NCBI GenBank assembly: GCA_017307335.1
Contig: JAFKFJ010000185.1
Location: 1 to 57,431, forward strand
Reading direction: 5' to 3'
DNA length: 57,431 nucleotides
DNA from: Alphaproteobacteria bacterium
GTDB taxonomy: Bacteria > Pseudomonadota > Alphaproteobacteria > Acetobacterales > Acetobacteraceae
Below, piece by piece: positions 40,816 through 49,054 of the stretch. The position numbers and the translations under genes are program-made. Each line of letters opens with the position of its first letter. Positions within the stretch are counted from its first letter, which is position 1. Below the pieces are notes generated by a model. The model was not told the origin of the DNA and searched no databases. It saw only the letters and a list, made by a program, of their open reading frames with translations.

Positions 40816-41361
40816 CTAGCCGCCGGGACAGGTGGCGGGATAGGTGATCGCCAGCACTTCCACCGCCTCGACGCCGGAGGGTGTGTGCAGGCGCACCGAG
40901 TCGCCCACCCGGGCACGCAGCAGCGCGCGCGCGACCGGCGAGTAGAGACTGACCTCGCCGCGCGCGATGTCCGCCTCGTCGGCGCCGAGGATGGTGACGG
41001 TGCGTTCGCGGTCGCGCGCGTCGGCATAGGTGACCGTGGCGCCGAAGAACACGCGGTCGCGCTGCGGCTGGCGCGCCGGGTCGACCACCTCGGCGATGTC
41101 GAGCCGCTTGGCGAGGAAGCGGGCGCGCCGGTCGATCTCCCGCAGGCGCTTCTTGCCGTAGAGGTAGTCGCCGTTCTCCGAGCGGTCGCCGTTGCCGGCG
41201 GCCCAGGCGACGACCTCGACCACCCGCGGCCGCTCGACGCGCAGCAGGTGGCGCAGCTCCGCCGTGAGCTTCGCGTGGCCCGCGGGGGTCATGTAGTTGC
41301 GCGCCCCTTTCGGAATGGGCGGGGCCGCGACGTCGTCCTCGTGATCGGCGTCTGTGGGCAA
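40816..41361 (-). CDS. greB: Transcription elongation factor GreB
   Basis: A 181-residue Gre factor that binds the RNA polymerase secondary channel and triggers cleavage of backtracked RNA. The coiled-coil tip shows the acidic GDRSENGDYLYGKKRLREID, which is the GreB rather than GreA wording. The C-terminal FKBP-like domain has VFFGATVTYADARDRERTVTILGADEAD and EVSLYSPVARALL. The N terminus is ~20 residues longer than E. coli GreB. TATAGT (41388-41393, minus strand) is a possible -10 element for its promoter. Confidence 0.9.
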   Translation of the reverse strand: MPTDADHEDDVAAPPIPKGARNYMTPAGHAKLTAELRHLLRVERPRVVEVVAWAAGNGDRSENGDYLYGKKRLREIDRRARFLAKRLDIAEVVDPARQPQRDRVFFGATVTYADARDRERTVTILGADEADIARGEVSLYSPVARALLRARVGDSVRLHTPSGVEAVEVLAITYPATCPGG

Positions 41362-41434
41362 GGCAACGCTCCGTTGCGGGCGGAGAGACTATAGCGCGGT
41401 TGACGCGGCGGCACGCGAGGCGGAGGGGTAGCGG

Positions 41435-43288
41435 ATGTTCGCGTTCTTCGAAAGCATGCTGCGCCCGACCGCGGTCGAGCCGGAGCCGCCGGCGCCCCCC
41501 GGGCTTGATACGCCGGCGGCCCTGGCCCGTTTCTATTGGCATTTCGTCCGCCAGGCCCGGGGGCTGATCGCAGCGCTGTTCTGCGCCGGGCTTCTGGTTG
41601 CGGCGTTGGACACGCTCGTGCCGGTCTTCATCGGCCGCGTGGTCGGGCTGCTCGCGCACCATGAGCCGGCTGCGCTGTTGCGCGAAGCCTGGCCGACCTT
41701 CGCGATGATGGCGGCGGTGCTGCTGCTGGCGCGCCCGGGCGCGGTCGTGCTGCAGGCGCTGATCTCCAACCAGGCGCTGGCGGCGGGCATGGCCAACCTG
41801 ATCCGCTGGCAAAGCCACTGGCACGTCGTGCGGCAGAGCTGGACGTTCTTCCAGAACGACTTTGCCGGCCGGGTCGCGAACCGGGTGATGCAGACCGGCC
41901 CGGCACTGCGCGAAAGCATTGTGAATGCAATTGGGGCCGTCTGGTACATCCTCGTCTACGGCAGTACCGCGGTCGCGCTGCTGCTGCGCACGGACTGGCG
42001 TCTCGCGCTGCCGATGCTCGCGTGGTTCGCGGCCTACGTCGCGCTTCTGCGCTACTTCGTTCCCCGCCTGCGGGAGCGTTCGCGCGCGCTCAGCGAGATC
42101 CGTTCGGGCCTGACCGGGCGCATTGTCGACAGCTACACGAACATCCTCACGGTCAAGCTGTTCGCCCGCGCGCGTGACGAGGATGCGTTCGTGCGCGATG
42201 CCGTCGACGAACACACGGTCGCGTTCCAAGCCCAGCAGCGCGTCATCACCCGCTTCGCGGCCAGCCTCGTCAGCATGAACGCCTGCCTGGTCACTGGCAC
42301 CGGCGCGGCCGCGCTCTGGCAATGGAGCGCCGGGCGGATCGGCGTGGGCGCGGTCGCGATGGCGCTGCCGCTCGCGCACCAGATCGCGCAGATGTCGGGC
42401 TGGGTGGCGCAGAACGTCACGGCGATCTTCGAGAATGTCGGCATCGTCCAGGACGGCATGCGCAGCATCGCCGTGCCGCGGCAGATGGGCGACCCGCCGG
42501 GCGCGGTGCCCCTGCGCGTGGCGCGCGGCGCGATCCGGTTTGAGCGCGTGCGCTTCGGCTACGGCACCGCGCGGGGCGTGCTGCACGACGTCTCGCTCGA
42601 CGTGGCGGCGGGCGAGCGCGTGGGGCTGGTGGGCGCGTCGGGTGCCGGGAAATCGACGCTCGTCAACCTGCTGCTGCGCTTCTACGCGCCGGAGGGCGGA
42701 CGCATCCTGATCGACGGGCAGGACATCGCACGCGTGGCGCAGGAGAGCCTGCGGCGGCAGATTGCCGTGGTCACGCAGGACACTTCGCTGCTGCACCGCT
42801 CGATCGCCGACAACATCCGCTACGGCCGCCCCGAGGCGGACGACGCCGAGGTGGTGGCGGCGGCGCGGCAGGCGGAGGCGCTGGATTTCATCGACGGGCT
42901 GGAGGACTGGGCCGGGCGCCGTGGCTACGCGGCGCATGTCGGCGAGCGCGGGGTGAAGCTCTCGGGCGGCCAGCGGCAGCGGGTGGCGATCGCGCGGGTG
43001 ATCCTGAAGGATGCGCCGATCCTGATCCTCGACGAGGCGACGAGCGCGCTGGATTCCGAGGTGGAGGCGGCGATCCAGGACCAGCTCGAACGCCTGATGC
43101 GCGGGCGCACCGTGATCGCGATCGCGCACCGGCTCTCCACCATCGCGCGCATGGACCGGCTGGTGGTGCTCGATCACGGCCGCGTGGTCGAGCAGGGGAG
43201 CCACGCGGCGCTGCTGGCCGCCGATGGCGCGTACGCGCGGCTGTGGCGCCGCCAGTCGGGCGGGTTCATGGCGGAGGCTGTCGCGTAG
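41435..43288 (+). CDS. ABC transporter, fused permease and ATP-binding domains (exporter type)
   Basis: A 617-residue half-transporter of the MsbA/heavy-metal exporter type, expected to homodimerise. The membrane domain (about residues 30-330) has six helices with GLIAALFCAGLLVAALDTLVP as the first. The ATPase domain has Walker A GASGAGKSTL, signature LSGGQRQRVAIAR and Walker B ILILDEATSALD, followed by IAIAHRLSTIARMDRL. Export of lipid, drug or glycan is possible; the substrate is not evident. It is divergent from greB. Confidence 0.92.
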   Translation: MFAFFESMLRPTAVEPEPPAPPGLDTPAALARFYWHFVRQARGLIAALFCAGLLVAALDTLVPVFIGRVVGLLAHHEPAALLREAWPTFAMMAAVLLLARPGAVVLQALISNQALAAGMANLIRWQSHWHVVRQSWTFFQNDFAGRVANRVMQTGPALRESIVNAIGAVWYILVYGSTAVALLLRTDWRLALPMLAWFAAYVALLRYFVPRLRERSRALSEIRSGLTGRIVDSYTNILTVKLFARARDEDAFVRDAVDEHTVAFQAQQRVITRFAASLVSMNACLVTGTGAAALWQWSAGRIGVGAVAMALPLAHQIAQMSGWVAQNVTAIFENVGIVQDGMRSIAVPRQMGDPPGAVPLRVARGAIRFERVRFGYGTARGVLHDVSLDVAAGERVGLVGASGAGKSTLVNLLLRFYAPEGGRILIDGQDIARVAQESLRRQIAVVTQDTSLLHRSIADNIRYGRPEADDAEVVAAARQAEALDFIDGLEDWAGRRGYAAHVGERGVKLSGGQRQRVAIARVILKDAPILILDEATSALDSEVEAAIQDQLERLMRGRTVIAIAHRLSTIARMDRLVVLDHGRVVEQGSHAALLAADGAYARLWRRQSGGFMAEAVA

Positions 43289-43304
43289 CGCCGGCTTACG
43301 CTTC

Positions 43305-43324
43305 CCGGAGCCACGGCGCTCCGG
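43305..43324. terminator. Possible bidirectional terminator hairpin
   Basis: CCGGAGC and GCTCCGG form a 7-bp GC-rich stem with a 6-base loop in the 58-base gap between the convergent ABC exporter and flavoprotein genes. There is no T-tract on either side, so this is a weak call based on position and symmetry. Confidence 0.3.
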
Positions 43325-43346
43325 ATAGGTGCCCCGAGGACCTGCC

Positions 43347-44768
43347 CTAGTGTGTCACCGCGATGTTCTGGTTCAGCCGGAACAGGTTCTGCGGATCGTA
43401 GCGTCGCTTGATCTCCGCCAGGCGGGCATAGTTCGGGCCGAAGGCGCTGCGGATGCGGTCGGTCTCGTCGTCGGGAATGAAGTTCACATAGACCGAGCCC
43501 ATCGCGTGCGGAGCGAGCGCATCGAACAGGCTGCGCGCCCAGGTGATGCATTCGGCGTCCTGGCCAGGATCGCGCCAGAGCGTGTGCACGTTTACGACGA
43601 ACGCGACGTCACGGCGCGCGAAGGCCATCGCGTCCGCCGGCACGCGGTTCACCTGCCCACCGACCTGCGCGACCATCAGATCGCACTCGTTTGAGGGCAG
43701 GCGCAGCGCGGCCTGCATGAGCGTGTCGAGCACAGCGTCGCTGAGTTCCGCAAAGTCATGGCTTTTCCAGTAGTTGCGCGCGCCCGGCGTCAGGAGCGGA
43801 TCGAACGCCGTCTGCCAGCCGACGAACGGGTGCGGGCCGACGAGATCGACGATCGGCGTGCCGAGCGCGCGGAAGGGTGCCGCTGCCGCTTCGCCGTCCG
43901 CGATCGGGCCGGCGTAGCAGAGCGCGATGAGCAGCACTTCCTTGCCGTGCCATTCGGCGGGCATGAACGGTGCCGGCGGCGCTTTGGTCAGGATCAGCCA
44001 CGCGGTCAGCGCGTCTGGCGCGGCGGAGACGAGCCGCCGGTATTCGCGCATCAAACCGGGTGCTTGGGCGAGGGGGTGCACGAGCAGGCCGGCAATCACC
44101 TGTGGATCGAGCGGACTGAGCTGGAACTCGAACGCCGTCACCACGCCGAAATTGCCACTGCCGCCGCGCACGGCCCAGAACAGGTCGGGATGCTGCATCG
44201 CGTCGGCGCGGCGCAGCGCGCCATCGGCGGTCACGATGTTCACCCCGAGCAGGTTGTCGATCGCGAGGCCGAACTTGCGGCTGGTCCAGCCGAACCCGCC
44301 GCCGAGCGTGAGCCCGCCGATGCCGGTGGTGGAATTCACGCCCAGCGGAACAGCGAGGCCGAATGCCTGCGCCTCCTTGTCCACGTCGGCGAGCAGCGCG
44401 CCGCCCTCGACGCGGGCGCGCCGCGCCGCCGGATCGACCTGCACGGAGCGCATGCGCGAGAGGTCGAGCATGATGCCGCCCTCGCACACCGCGCTGCCGG
44501 CGATGTTGTGTCCGCCGCCGCGCACCGCCAGGGTTGCGTCGTGGTCGCGGGCAAACGCGACAGCCTGCACCACGTCCGCCGCGCCCAGCGGCTGGACGAT
44601 CATCGCGGGGCGGCGATCGTGCATCGCGTTCCAGATGGTGCGCGCCGTATCGTAACCCGCGTCGCCGGGCAGCAGCACGCCGCCGCGCAAGGCGCCCCGC
44701 AAGGCTGCGATGTCGGCATCGCCGACCCGGACCGTGTCGCTGGCGAGGCCCAGCAGATGTGTGTCCAT
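43347..44768 (-). CDS. FAD-linked oxidoreductase, berberine bridge enzyme (BBE)/6-hydroxynicotine oxidase type
   Basis: A 473-residue PCMH/VAO-fold flavoprotein. The histidine in RGGGHNIAGS is the probable covalent FAD attachment site. GGGFGWTSRKFGLAIDNLLG is the next FAD motif; it has no cysteine, so a single-link FAD is likely. The BBE C-terminal motif is RLAEIKRRYDPQNLFRLNQNI. Relatives oxidise sugars, alkaloids or polyketides. The ATG at 44768 (MDTHLLGL) was chosen over an in-frame start nine codons upstream. A candidate operator lies about 100 bases upstream. Confidence 0.9.
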   Translation of the reverse strand: MDTHLLGLASDTVRVGDADIAALRGALRGGVLLPGDAGYDTARTIWNAMHDRRPAMIVQPLGAADVVQAVAFARDHDATLAVRGGGHNIAGSAVCEGGIMLDLSRMRSVQVDPAARRARVEGGALLADVDKEAQAFGLAVPLGVNSTTGIGGLTLGGGFGWTSRKFGLAIDNLLGVNIVTADGALRRADAMQHPDLFWAVRGGSGNFGVVTAFEFQLSPLDPQVIAGLLVHPLAQAPGLMREYRRLVSAAPDALTAWLILTKAPPAPFMPAEWHGKEVLLIALCYAGPIADGEAAAAPFRALGTPIVDLVGPHPFVGWQTAFDPLLTPGARNYWKSHDFAELSDAVLDTLMQAALRLPSNECDLMVAQVGGQVNRVPADAMAFARRDVAFVVNVHTLWRDPGQDAECITWARSLFDALAPHAMGSVYVNFIPDDETDRIRSAFGPNYARLAEIKRRYDPQNLFRLNQNIAVTH

Positions 44769-45091
44769 GGTTGTCCTCCCACTGCCTGCCGGCATGCGGC
44801 TGGGGGCGGCATCGTCGGGCGCGCACGGCTTCGTGCGCCGGCCGGTCCCTGCCGCAACGCCGACGCGGAGACTAAACGAGAGTTTATAGTTCAGGTTCCC
44901 GGACCGGGACCCTCTCCGACCCGCGAGCGGCGCGGCCTCTCGGGCGCGTGGAGGTGCCCGATGACGTCAGCCGGGCCGTCGCATCGAGGCTGTCCGACGA
45001 CAACCCTGGATCAACGCCCAGCGGAGCAAGATTTCCGGCGGCATGTTTGTCCGAGACCGGCAGGGGAGAAGGGCCGCGCCGCAGATCGTTG
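44769..45091. other. 323-base intergenic region upstream of the BBE-type gene
   Basis: No convincing gene was seen on either strand. It holds the AT-rich inverted repeat described separately (44871-44890), which lies at a distance suited to a promoter for the flavoprotein gene. The part beyond it, to the aminotransferase stop, shows nothing clear. Confidence 0.5.
44871..44890. promoter_or_regulatory. Candidate operator/promoter palindrome upstream of the BBE-type gene
   Basis: ACTAAAC, a short spacer and GTTTATAGT form an imperfect AT-rich inverted repeat in otherwise GC-rich DNA, about 100 bases upstream of the flavoprotein start. On the minus strand it contains TATAAACT, which could double as a -10 element. 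Such sites are typical of TetR- or MarR-type repressors. No regulator gene is adjacent. Confidence 0.4.
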
Positions 45092-46429
45092 TCATTCGCG
45101 GTCGTCGGCGCACGCCGCCGCCACCGCCTCGCCCAGCCGGGCGACGATGGCGGCGATGTCGTCTTCGGTCGCGATGTAGGGCGGCGCGATGATGACGTGA
45201 TTGCCGTGCACGCCGTCGATCGTGCCGGCCATCGGATACACCGCGAGCCCGCGCGCAAATGCCGCCGCGGCGACGCGCTCGTGCATCGCGAGCGCCGGAT
45301 CGAACGGCGCGCGCGAGGCGCGGTCGGCGACGAATTCGATCGCCCGGAACAGCCCGCGCCCGCGAATGTCGCCCACATGGGGGTGCTGGCCGAGGCGTTG
45401 GTTCAGGGCGGCTTCGAGAAGCGCGCCCAATTCCTGCACGCGGGCGACCAGTGCGTCCTCGCGGATCACCTGCTGCACCGCCAGCGCCGCCGCGCAGGCG
45501 ACGGGGTGTGCCTGATAGGTGTGCCCATGCCGGAAGACGCCCGAGCCTGCCTGCAACGCCGCGAAAATGCGGCGCGCGAGCAGGATGCCGCCGATCGGCT
45601 GATAGCCGCCGCCCAGGCCCTTGGCGATCACCTGGATGTCGGGCGCGACACCCTCCTGCTCCCAGGCGTGCAGCGTGCCGGTGCGGCCCATGCCGCACAT
45701 GACCTCGTCGAGGATCAGCAGCGCGCCGTGCCGGTCGCAGATCTCGCGCACGCGGCGGAAATAGTCGGCCACCGCCGGGACGCAGCCGGCGGTGGCGCCC
45801 ACCACCGTCTCGGCGCAGAACGCGATCACGCGGCCGGGACCGACGCGGTGGAACGCGGCCTCCAGCTCGTCCGCGAGGCGGGCGGCGTACGCGGCATCCG
45901 ACTCGTTTTCTGCCTGGAAGCGGTATGCGAAGCAGGGCGCGACATGGCTGAACGTGGATGCCAGCAGCGGCGCGTAGGGCGCCCGCCGCGCCGCGTTGCC
46001 GCCCGCCGCCAGCGCGCCCAGCGTGTTGCCGTGATAGCTCTGCCGCCGCGCGATGACGTGGGTGCGTTCGGGCTCGCCGATCTCGAGGAAGTATTGTCGG
46101 GCGAGTTTCAGGGCCGCCTCCATCGCCTCCGAGCCGGAGGAGACGAAGAAGGCGTGGCTCAGCCCGCCGGGCTCGCCCTCGGTCAGCAGCGCCGCCAGCG
46201 CCTCGGCCGGCTCGCTGGAGAAGAAGGAGGTATGCGCATAGGCCAGCCGCCCCGCCTGCGCGGCGATCGCGGCGGCGACACGGGGATGGCCATGCCCGAG
46301 GCAGGCGACGGCAGCGCCGCCGGACCCGTCGATGATACGCTGACCATCTGCGCCGCGGAGAAAAATGCCCTCACCCCGGACCGCGCGTGGCGGGGGCTGG
46401 CGCAGGGAGCGGTGCAGGAGGCGCGTCAT
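45092..46429 (-). CDS. Class III PLP-dependent aminotransferase
   Basis: A 445-residue aspartate aminotransferase-fold enzyme of the omega-aminotransferase group. The motifs FFVSSGSEAMEAALKLARQY, QSYHGNTLGALAAGG, ALLILDEVMCGMGRTG and the PLP lysine in QVIAKGLGGGYQPIGG are all present. The start at 46429 gives MTRLLHRSLRQPPPRAV. Such enzymes use pyruvate or alpha-ketoglutarate as acceptor; the amino donor cannot be told here. It is divergent from the Fo ATP synthase operon. Confidence 0.92.
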   Translation of the reverse strand: MTRLLHRSLRQPPPRAVRGEGIFLRGADGQRIIDGSGGAAVACLGHGHPRVAAAIAAQAGRLAYAHTSFFSSEPAEALAALLTEGEPGGLSHAFFVSSGSEAMEAALKLARQYFLEIGEPERTHVIARRQSYHGNTLGALAAGGNAARRAPYAPLLASTFSHVAPCFAYRFQAENESDAAYAARLADELEAAFHRVGPGRVIAFCAETVVGATAGCVPAVADYFRRVREICDRHGALLILDEVMCGMGRTGTLHAWEQEGVAPDIQVIAKGLGGGYQPIGGILLARRIFAALQAGSGVFRHGHTYQAHPVACAAALAVQQVIREDALVARVQELGALLEAALNQRLGQHPHVGDIRGRGLFRAIEFVADRASRAPFDPALAMHERVAAAAFARGLAVYPMAGTIDGVHGNHVIIAPPYIATEDDIAAIVARLGEAVAAACADDRE

Positions 46430-46457
46430 GACAGGGTGGAGAAAGGGTTGCCCATTC

Positions 46458-46486
46458 TTGACACACCCGCAACCCAACGGTAGCAG
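46458..46486 (+). promoter_or_regulatory. Candidate sigma-70-type promoter of the Fo ATP synthase operon
   Basis: A perfect TTGACA (46458-46463), a 17-base spacer and TAGCAG (46481-46486) lie 43 bases upstream of the atpI start. The match to the -35 consensus and exact spacing make this the best promoter candidate in the window. No second element was checked. Confidence 0.5.
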
Positions 46487-46528
46487 TCCCGCGCCCTTCG
46501 GCAGGGCGACTTGCCGAGGAACGCGCAT

Positions 46529-46852
46529 ATGAGCGGGGCGGGGGATGGCGACGGCGGTGCCGGGGGCGAAAGCTTCGAGGCGCGGCTGCGCGCGGCCCGC
46601 GAACGGCAGGGGCGGCCGTCCGGGGTGGAGACGAAACTCCACCTGGACAAGCTGCCAACGTCGGCCCTGGGCGTCGGGTTGCGGGTGGCGGTGGAGCTTG
46701 TCTCCGCCCTGGTCGTGGGCGTGGCCATCGGCTGGGCGCTCGACCACTTCCTGCACACGTCTCCCGTGTTCCTCGCGCTGTTCGTTCTGCTCGGGGGCGC
46801 CGCAGGCGTGCTGAACGTCTGGCGTGTGATGGGGCCCGGTCGCGGGCCGTGA
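46529..46852 (+). CDS. atpI: ATP synthase protein I (AtpI/AtpQ-type)
   Basis: A 107-residue small membrane protein at the head of the Fo operon, thought to assist c-ring assembly. The N-terminal 45 residues are hydrophilic (RLRAARERQG). Two TM helices follow: VAVELVSALVVGVAIGWALD and VFLALFVLLGGAAGVLNVWR. The ATG at 46529 is preceded by GAGGA at eight bases, better than an in-frame TTG six codons upstream. It is followed by atpB. Confidence 0.88.
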   Translation: MSGAGDGDGGAGGESFEARLRAARERQGRPSGVETKLHLDKLPTSALGVGLRVAVELVSALVVGVAIGWALDHFLHTSPVFLALFVLLGGAAGVLNVWRVMGPGRGP

Positions 46853-46891
46853 CCAGGGCCGCCCGGCCCGAGTTGGAGCGAGGACGGAACT

Positions 46892-47644
46892 TTGGCGGCC
46901 GGCGGAACCATCGACGCACTCGGGCAGTTCACGCTGCATCCCGCCCTCGGCCGTATCGGCGCGGCGGTGCACTTCAGCCAGTCCAACCTGTTCATGGTCA
47001 TTGCCGGGGTGCTGGTGCTGCTGCTGCTGTGGCTCGGCATGCGCCCGCGCGCGCTGGTGCCCGGCCGGCTGCAGGCCGCCGCGGAACTATCCTACGAGAC
47101 AGTGATGTCGATGTGCGTTGAGACGATCGGCCCTGAGGGCCGGCGCTTCTTCCCGTTCATCTTCACGCTGTTCTTCTTCATCCTGCTGGGCAACCTGCTC
47201 GGCGTGTGGCCGTATTTCTTCACCTTCACGAGCCATATCGCGGTCACCCTGGCGATGGCGGTGTTCGTCGTCGTCATGGTGACGGTGGTGGCGCTGCGGC
47301 TGCACGGCCTGCACTTCTTCAGCTACTTCATGCCCAAGGGCGTCCCGATCGCGCTGGCGCCGCTGCTGATCCCGATCGAGATCCTCTCCTATCTCTCGCG
47401 CATCATCTCGCTCTCGGTGCGACTTTTCGCCAACATGATGGCCGGGCACGCGATGCTGGAGGTGTTCGGCGCATTCGTGGTGATGCTGGGCGGTGCCGGG
47501 CTGCTGGGCATCGTTCCGGCCGGCGTCTCGCTCGCGGTGAACGTGGCGCTGATCGGCTTCGAGATCCTGGTGGCGGCGTTGCAGGCCTACGTGTTCGCCA
47601 TCCTCACCTGCATCTATCTGCACGACGCCGTCCACCTGCACTGA
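46892..47644 (+). CDS. atpB: ATP synthase Fo subunit a
   Basis: The 250-residue proton-channel subunit with five or six TM helices. The essential arginine is in [18 protein letters not shown], and the conserved C-terminal helix contains [20 protein letters not shown]. The only fitting start is the TTG at 46892, with GAGCGAGGA upstream. It lies between atpI and atpE as expected in alphaproteobacteria. Confidence 0.95.
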   Translation: MAAGGTIDALGQFTLHPALGRIGAAVHFSQSNLFMVIAGVLVLLLLWLGMRPRALVPGRLQAAAELSYETVMSMCVETIGPEGRRFFPFIFTLFFFILLGNLLGVWPYFFTFTSHIAVTLAMAVFVVVMVTVVALRLHGLHFFSYFMPKGVPIALAPLLIPIEILSYLSRIISLSVRLFANMMAGHAMLEVFGAFVVMLGGAGLLGIVPAGVSLAVNVALIGFEILVAALQAYVFAILTCIYLHDAVHLH

Positions 47645-47675
47645 GGCAGCGGACGCAACGAAAGGGATTGAACTG

Positions 47676-47900
47676 ATGGACCTCGCTTCTGCCAAGCAAC
47701 TTGGTGCGGGCCTGGCCGTGATCGCACTGGCCGGCGTGGGTGTGGGTATCGGCCACATCTTCGCCGCCCTGGTCAACAGCGTCGCGCGCAACCCGACGGC
47801 GCGCGACCGCGTGTTCGGCCTCGCGATCCTGGGCTTCGCGCTGACCGAGGCGGTGGCGCTCTACGCGCTGGTGATCGCGTTCATCATCCTGTTCGTCTGA
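47676..47900 (+). CDS. atpE: ATP synthase Fo subunit c
   Basis: The 74-residue c-ring hairpin. Two TM helices ([18 protein letters not shown] and [20 protein letters not shown]) flank the polar loop RNPTARD, and the ion-carrying glutamate is in [15 protein letters not shown] precedes the ATG. The gene is followed by the b' and b subunit genes. Confidence 0.97.
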   Translation: MDLASAKQLGAGLAVIALAGVGVGIGHIFAALVNSVARNPTARDRVFGLAILGFALTEAVALYALVIAFIILFV

Positions 47901-47910
47901 TCGTACGACG

Positions 47911-48504
47911 ATGCGGCCGCTCCTGGCCCCGGCGATCCTGGCCCTGACGCTCTTTCTGCTGCCCGCCGCCGCCCGCGCGGCGGGGGGCATGCCGCAGCTC
48001 GACTTCGCCAACCCGCTGACGACGTACCAGGTGGTCTGGGGCGCCGTGATCTTCGTCATCCTCTACCTGCTGTATTCCCGCTGGGCGCTGCCGCAGGTGG
48101 CCGACGTGCTGCAGACGCGCGAGACGAGGATCGAGGGGGATCTGGAGGCGGCGCGGGGCGCCAAGACGGCGGCGGACACGGCGATCGCCGAGCTGGTCCG
48201 CGCCGGGCACGAGGCCCATGCCGGTGCGCAGGCACAGATCGCCGAGGCGCTGGCAGCCGCCAAGGCCGAGGCGGCGGCGCAGGCGGCGACGCTGAACGCG
48301 AAGCTGGAGACCGAGATCGCGGCCGCCGAGCAGCGGATCGGCGCGGCGCGCACGGCGGCCCTCGGCGCGGTTCAGCAGGTGGCGGTGGAGGCGGCGCAGG
48401 CCATGGTCACCCGCCTTGTCGGCACCGGGATCGCGCCGGCGGCGGTGGAGCAGGCCGTGGCATCCACGCTCGCCGCGCGGCGCGCGCGCAGCCAGGAGGC
48501 GTAG
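47911..48504 (+). CDS. ATP synthase Fo subunit b' (peripheral stalk)
   Basis: A 197-residue protein. The first ~25 residues (LLAPAILALTLFLLPAAARA) look like a cleavable signal or an extra TM segment. A TM helix follows (TYQVVWGAVIFVILYLLYSR), then a long coiled coil rich in Ala and Glu. It is the divergent b copy (b') usual in alphaproteobacteria, forming a b/b' stalk with the next gene. Only ten bases separate it from atpE. Confidence 0.9.
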   Translation: MRPLLAPAILALTLFLLPAAARAAGGMPQLDFANPLTTYQVVWGAVIFVILYLLYSRWALPQVADVLQTRETRIEGDLEAARGAKTAADTAIAELVRAGHEAHAGAQAQIAEALAAAKAEAAAQAATLNAKLETEIAAAEQRIGAARTAALGAVQQVAVEAAQAMVTRLVGTGIAPAAVEQAVASTLAARRARSQEA

Positions 48505-49017
48505 ATGGAAGAGCCAGGCTTCTTCGCCGAGCCCCGTACCTGGGTCGCGATCGCGTTCATCATTTTCTTCGTCCTGTTCGGACGCAAGCTGTGGGGCGCG
48601 CTGGCCGGCATGCTCGATGCCCGCACCGCGGCGGTGCAGGCCCAGCTCTCCGAGGCGCAGCGGTTGCGGCAGGAGGCCGAGGCGATGCTCGCCGATGCCC
48701 GGACCCGGCGCGAGGCGGCGCTGGCCGAGGCGAAGGCGCTGCTGGAGGGGGCAAAGGCCGAGGCGGCCCGGGTGGCACGCGCGGCGGCCGAAGAGGCCGA
48801 GGCGACGGCCCGCCGGCGCGAGCGGATGGCGATGGACCGGATCGCGGCGGCCGAGAAGGCCGCGGTGGACGAGGTGCGGGTGACGGCGGCCGAGATCGCG
48901 ACCGCGGCGAGCGAGCAGGCGATCCGCGAGGGGCTTTCGGCCGAGGCGGATGCGCGGCTGATCGACCACGCCATCGGCAACCTTCCCACCGCCCTGGCGA
49001 CCCGCCGGGCCGCCTGA
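48505..49017 (+). CDS. atpF: ATP synthase Fo subunit b (peripheral stalk)
   Basis: A 170-residue stalk subunit. One N-terminal TM helix (TWVAIAFIIFFVLFGRKLWG) is followed by a long Ala/Glu/Arg-rich coiled coil with the usual EAQRLRQEAEAMLADARTRR heptads. It starts immediately after the b' stop and is the last gene of the Fo operon. Confidence 0.93.
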   Translation: MEEPGFFAEPRTWVAIAFIIFFVLFGRKLWGALAGMLDARTAAVQAQLSEAQRLRQEAEAMLADARTRREAALAEAKALLEGAKAEAARVARAAAEEAEATARRRERMAMDRIAAAEKAAVDEVRVTAAEIATAASEQAIREGLSAEADARLIDHAIGNLPTALATRRAA

Positions 49018-49054
49018 TCGGCGCGCCCGGACTTCCGCTCAGCAAGGCTTCCGC

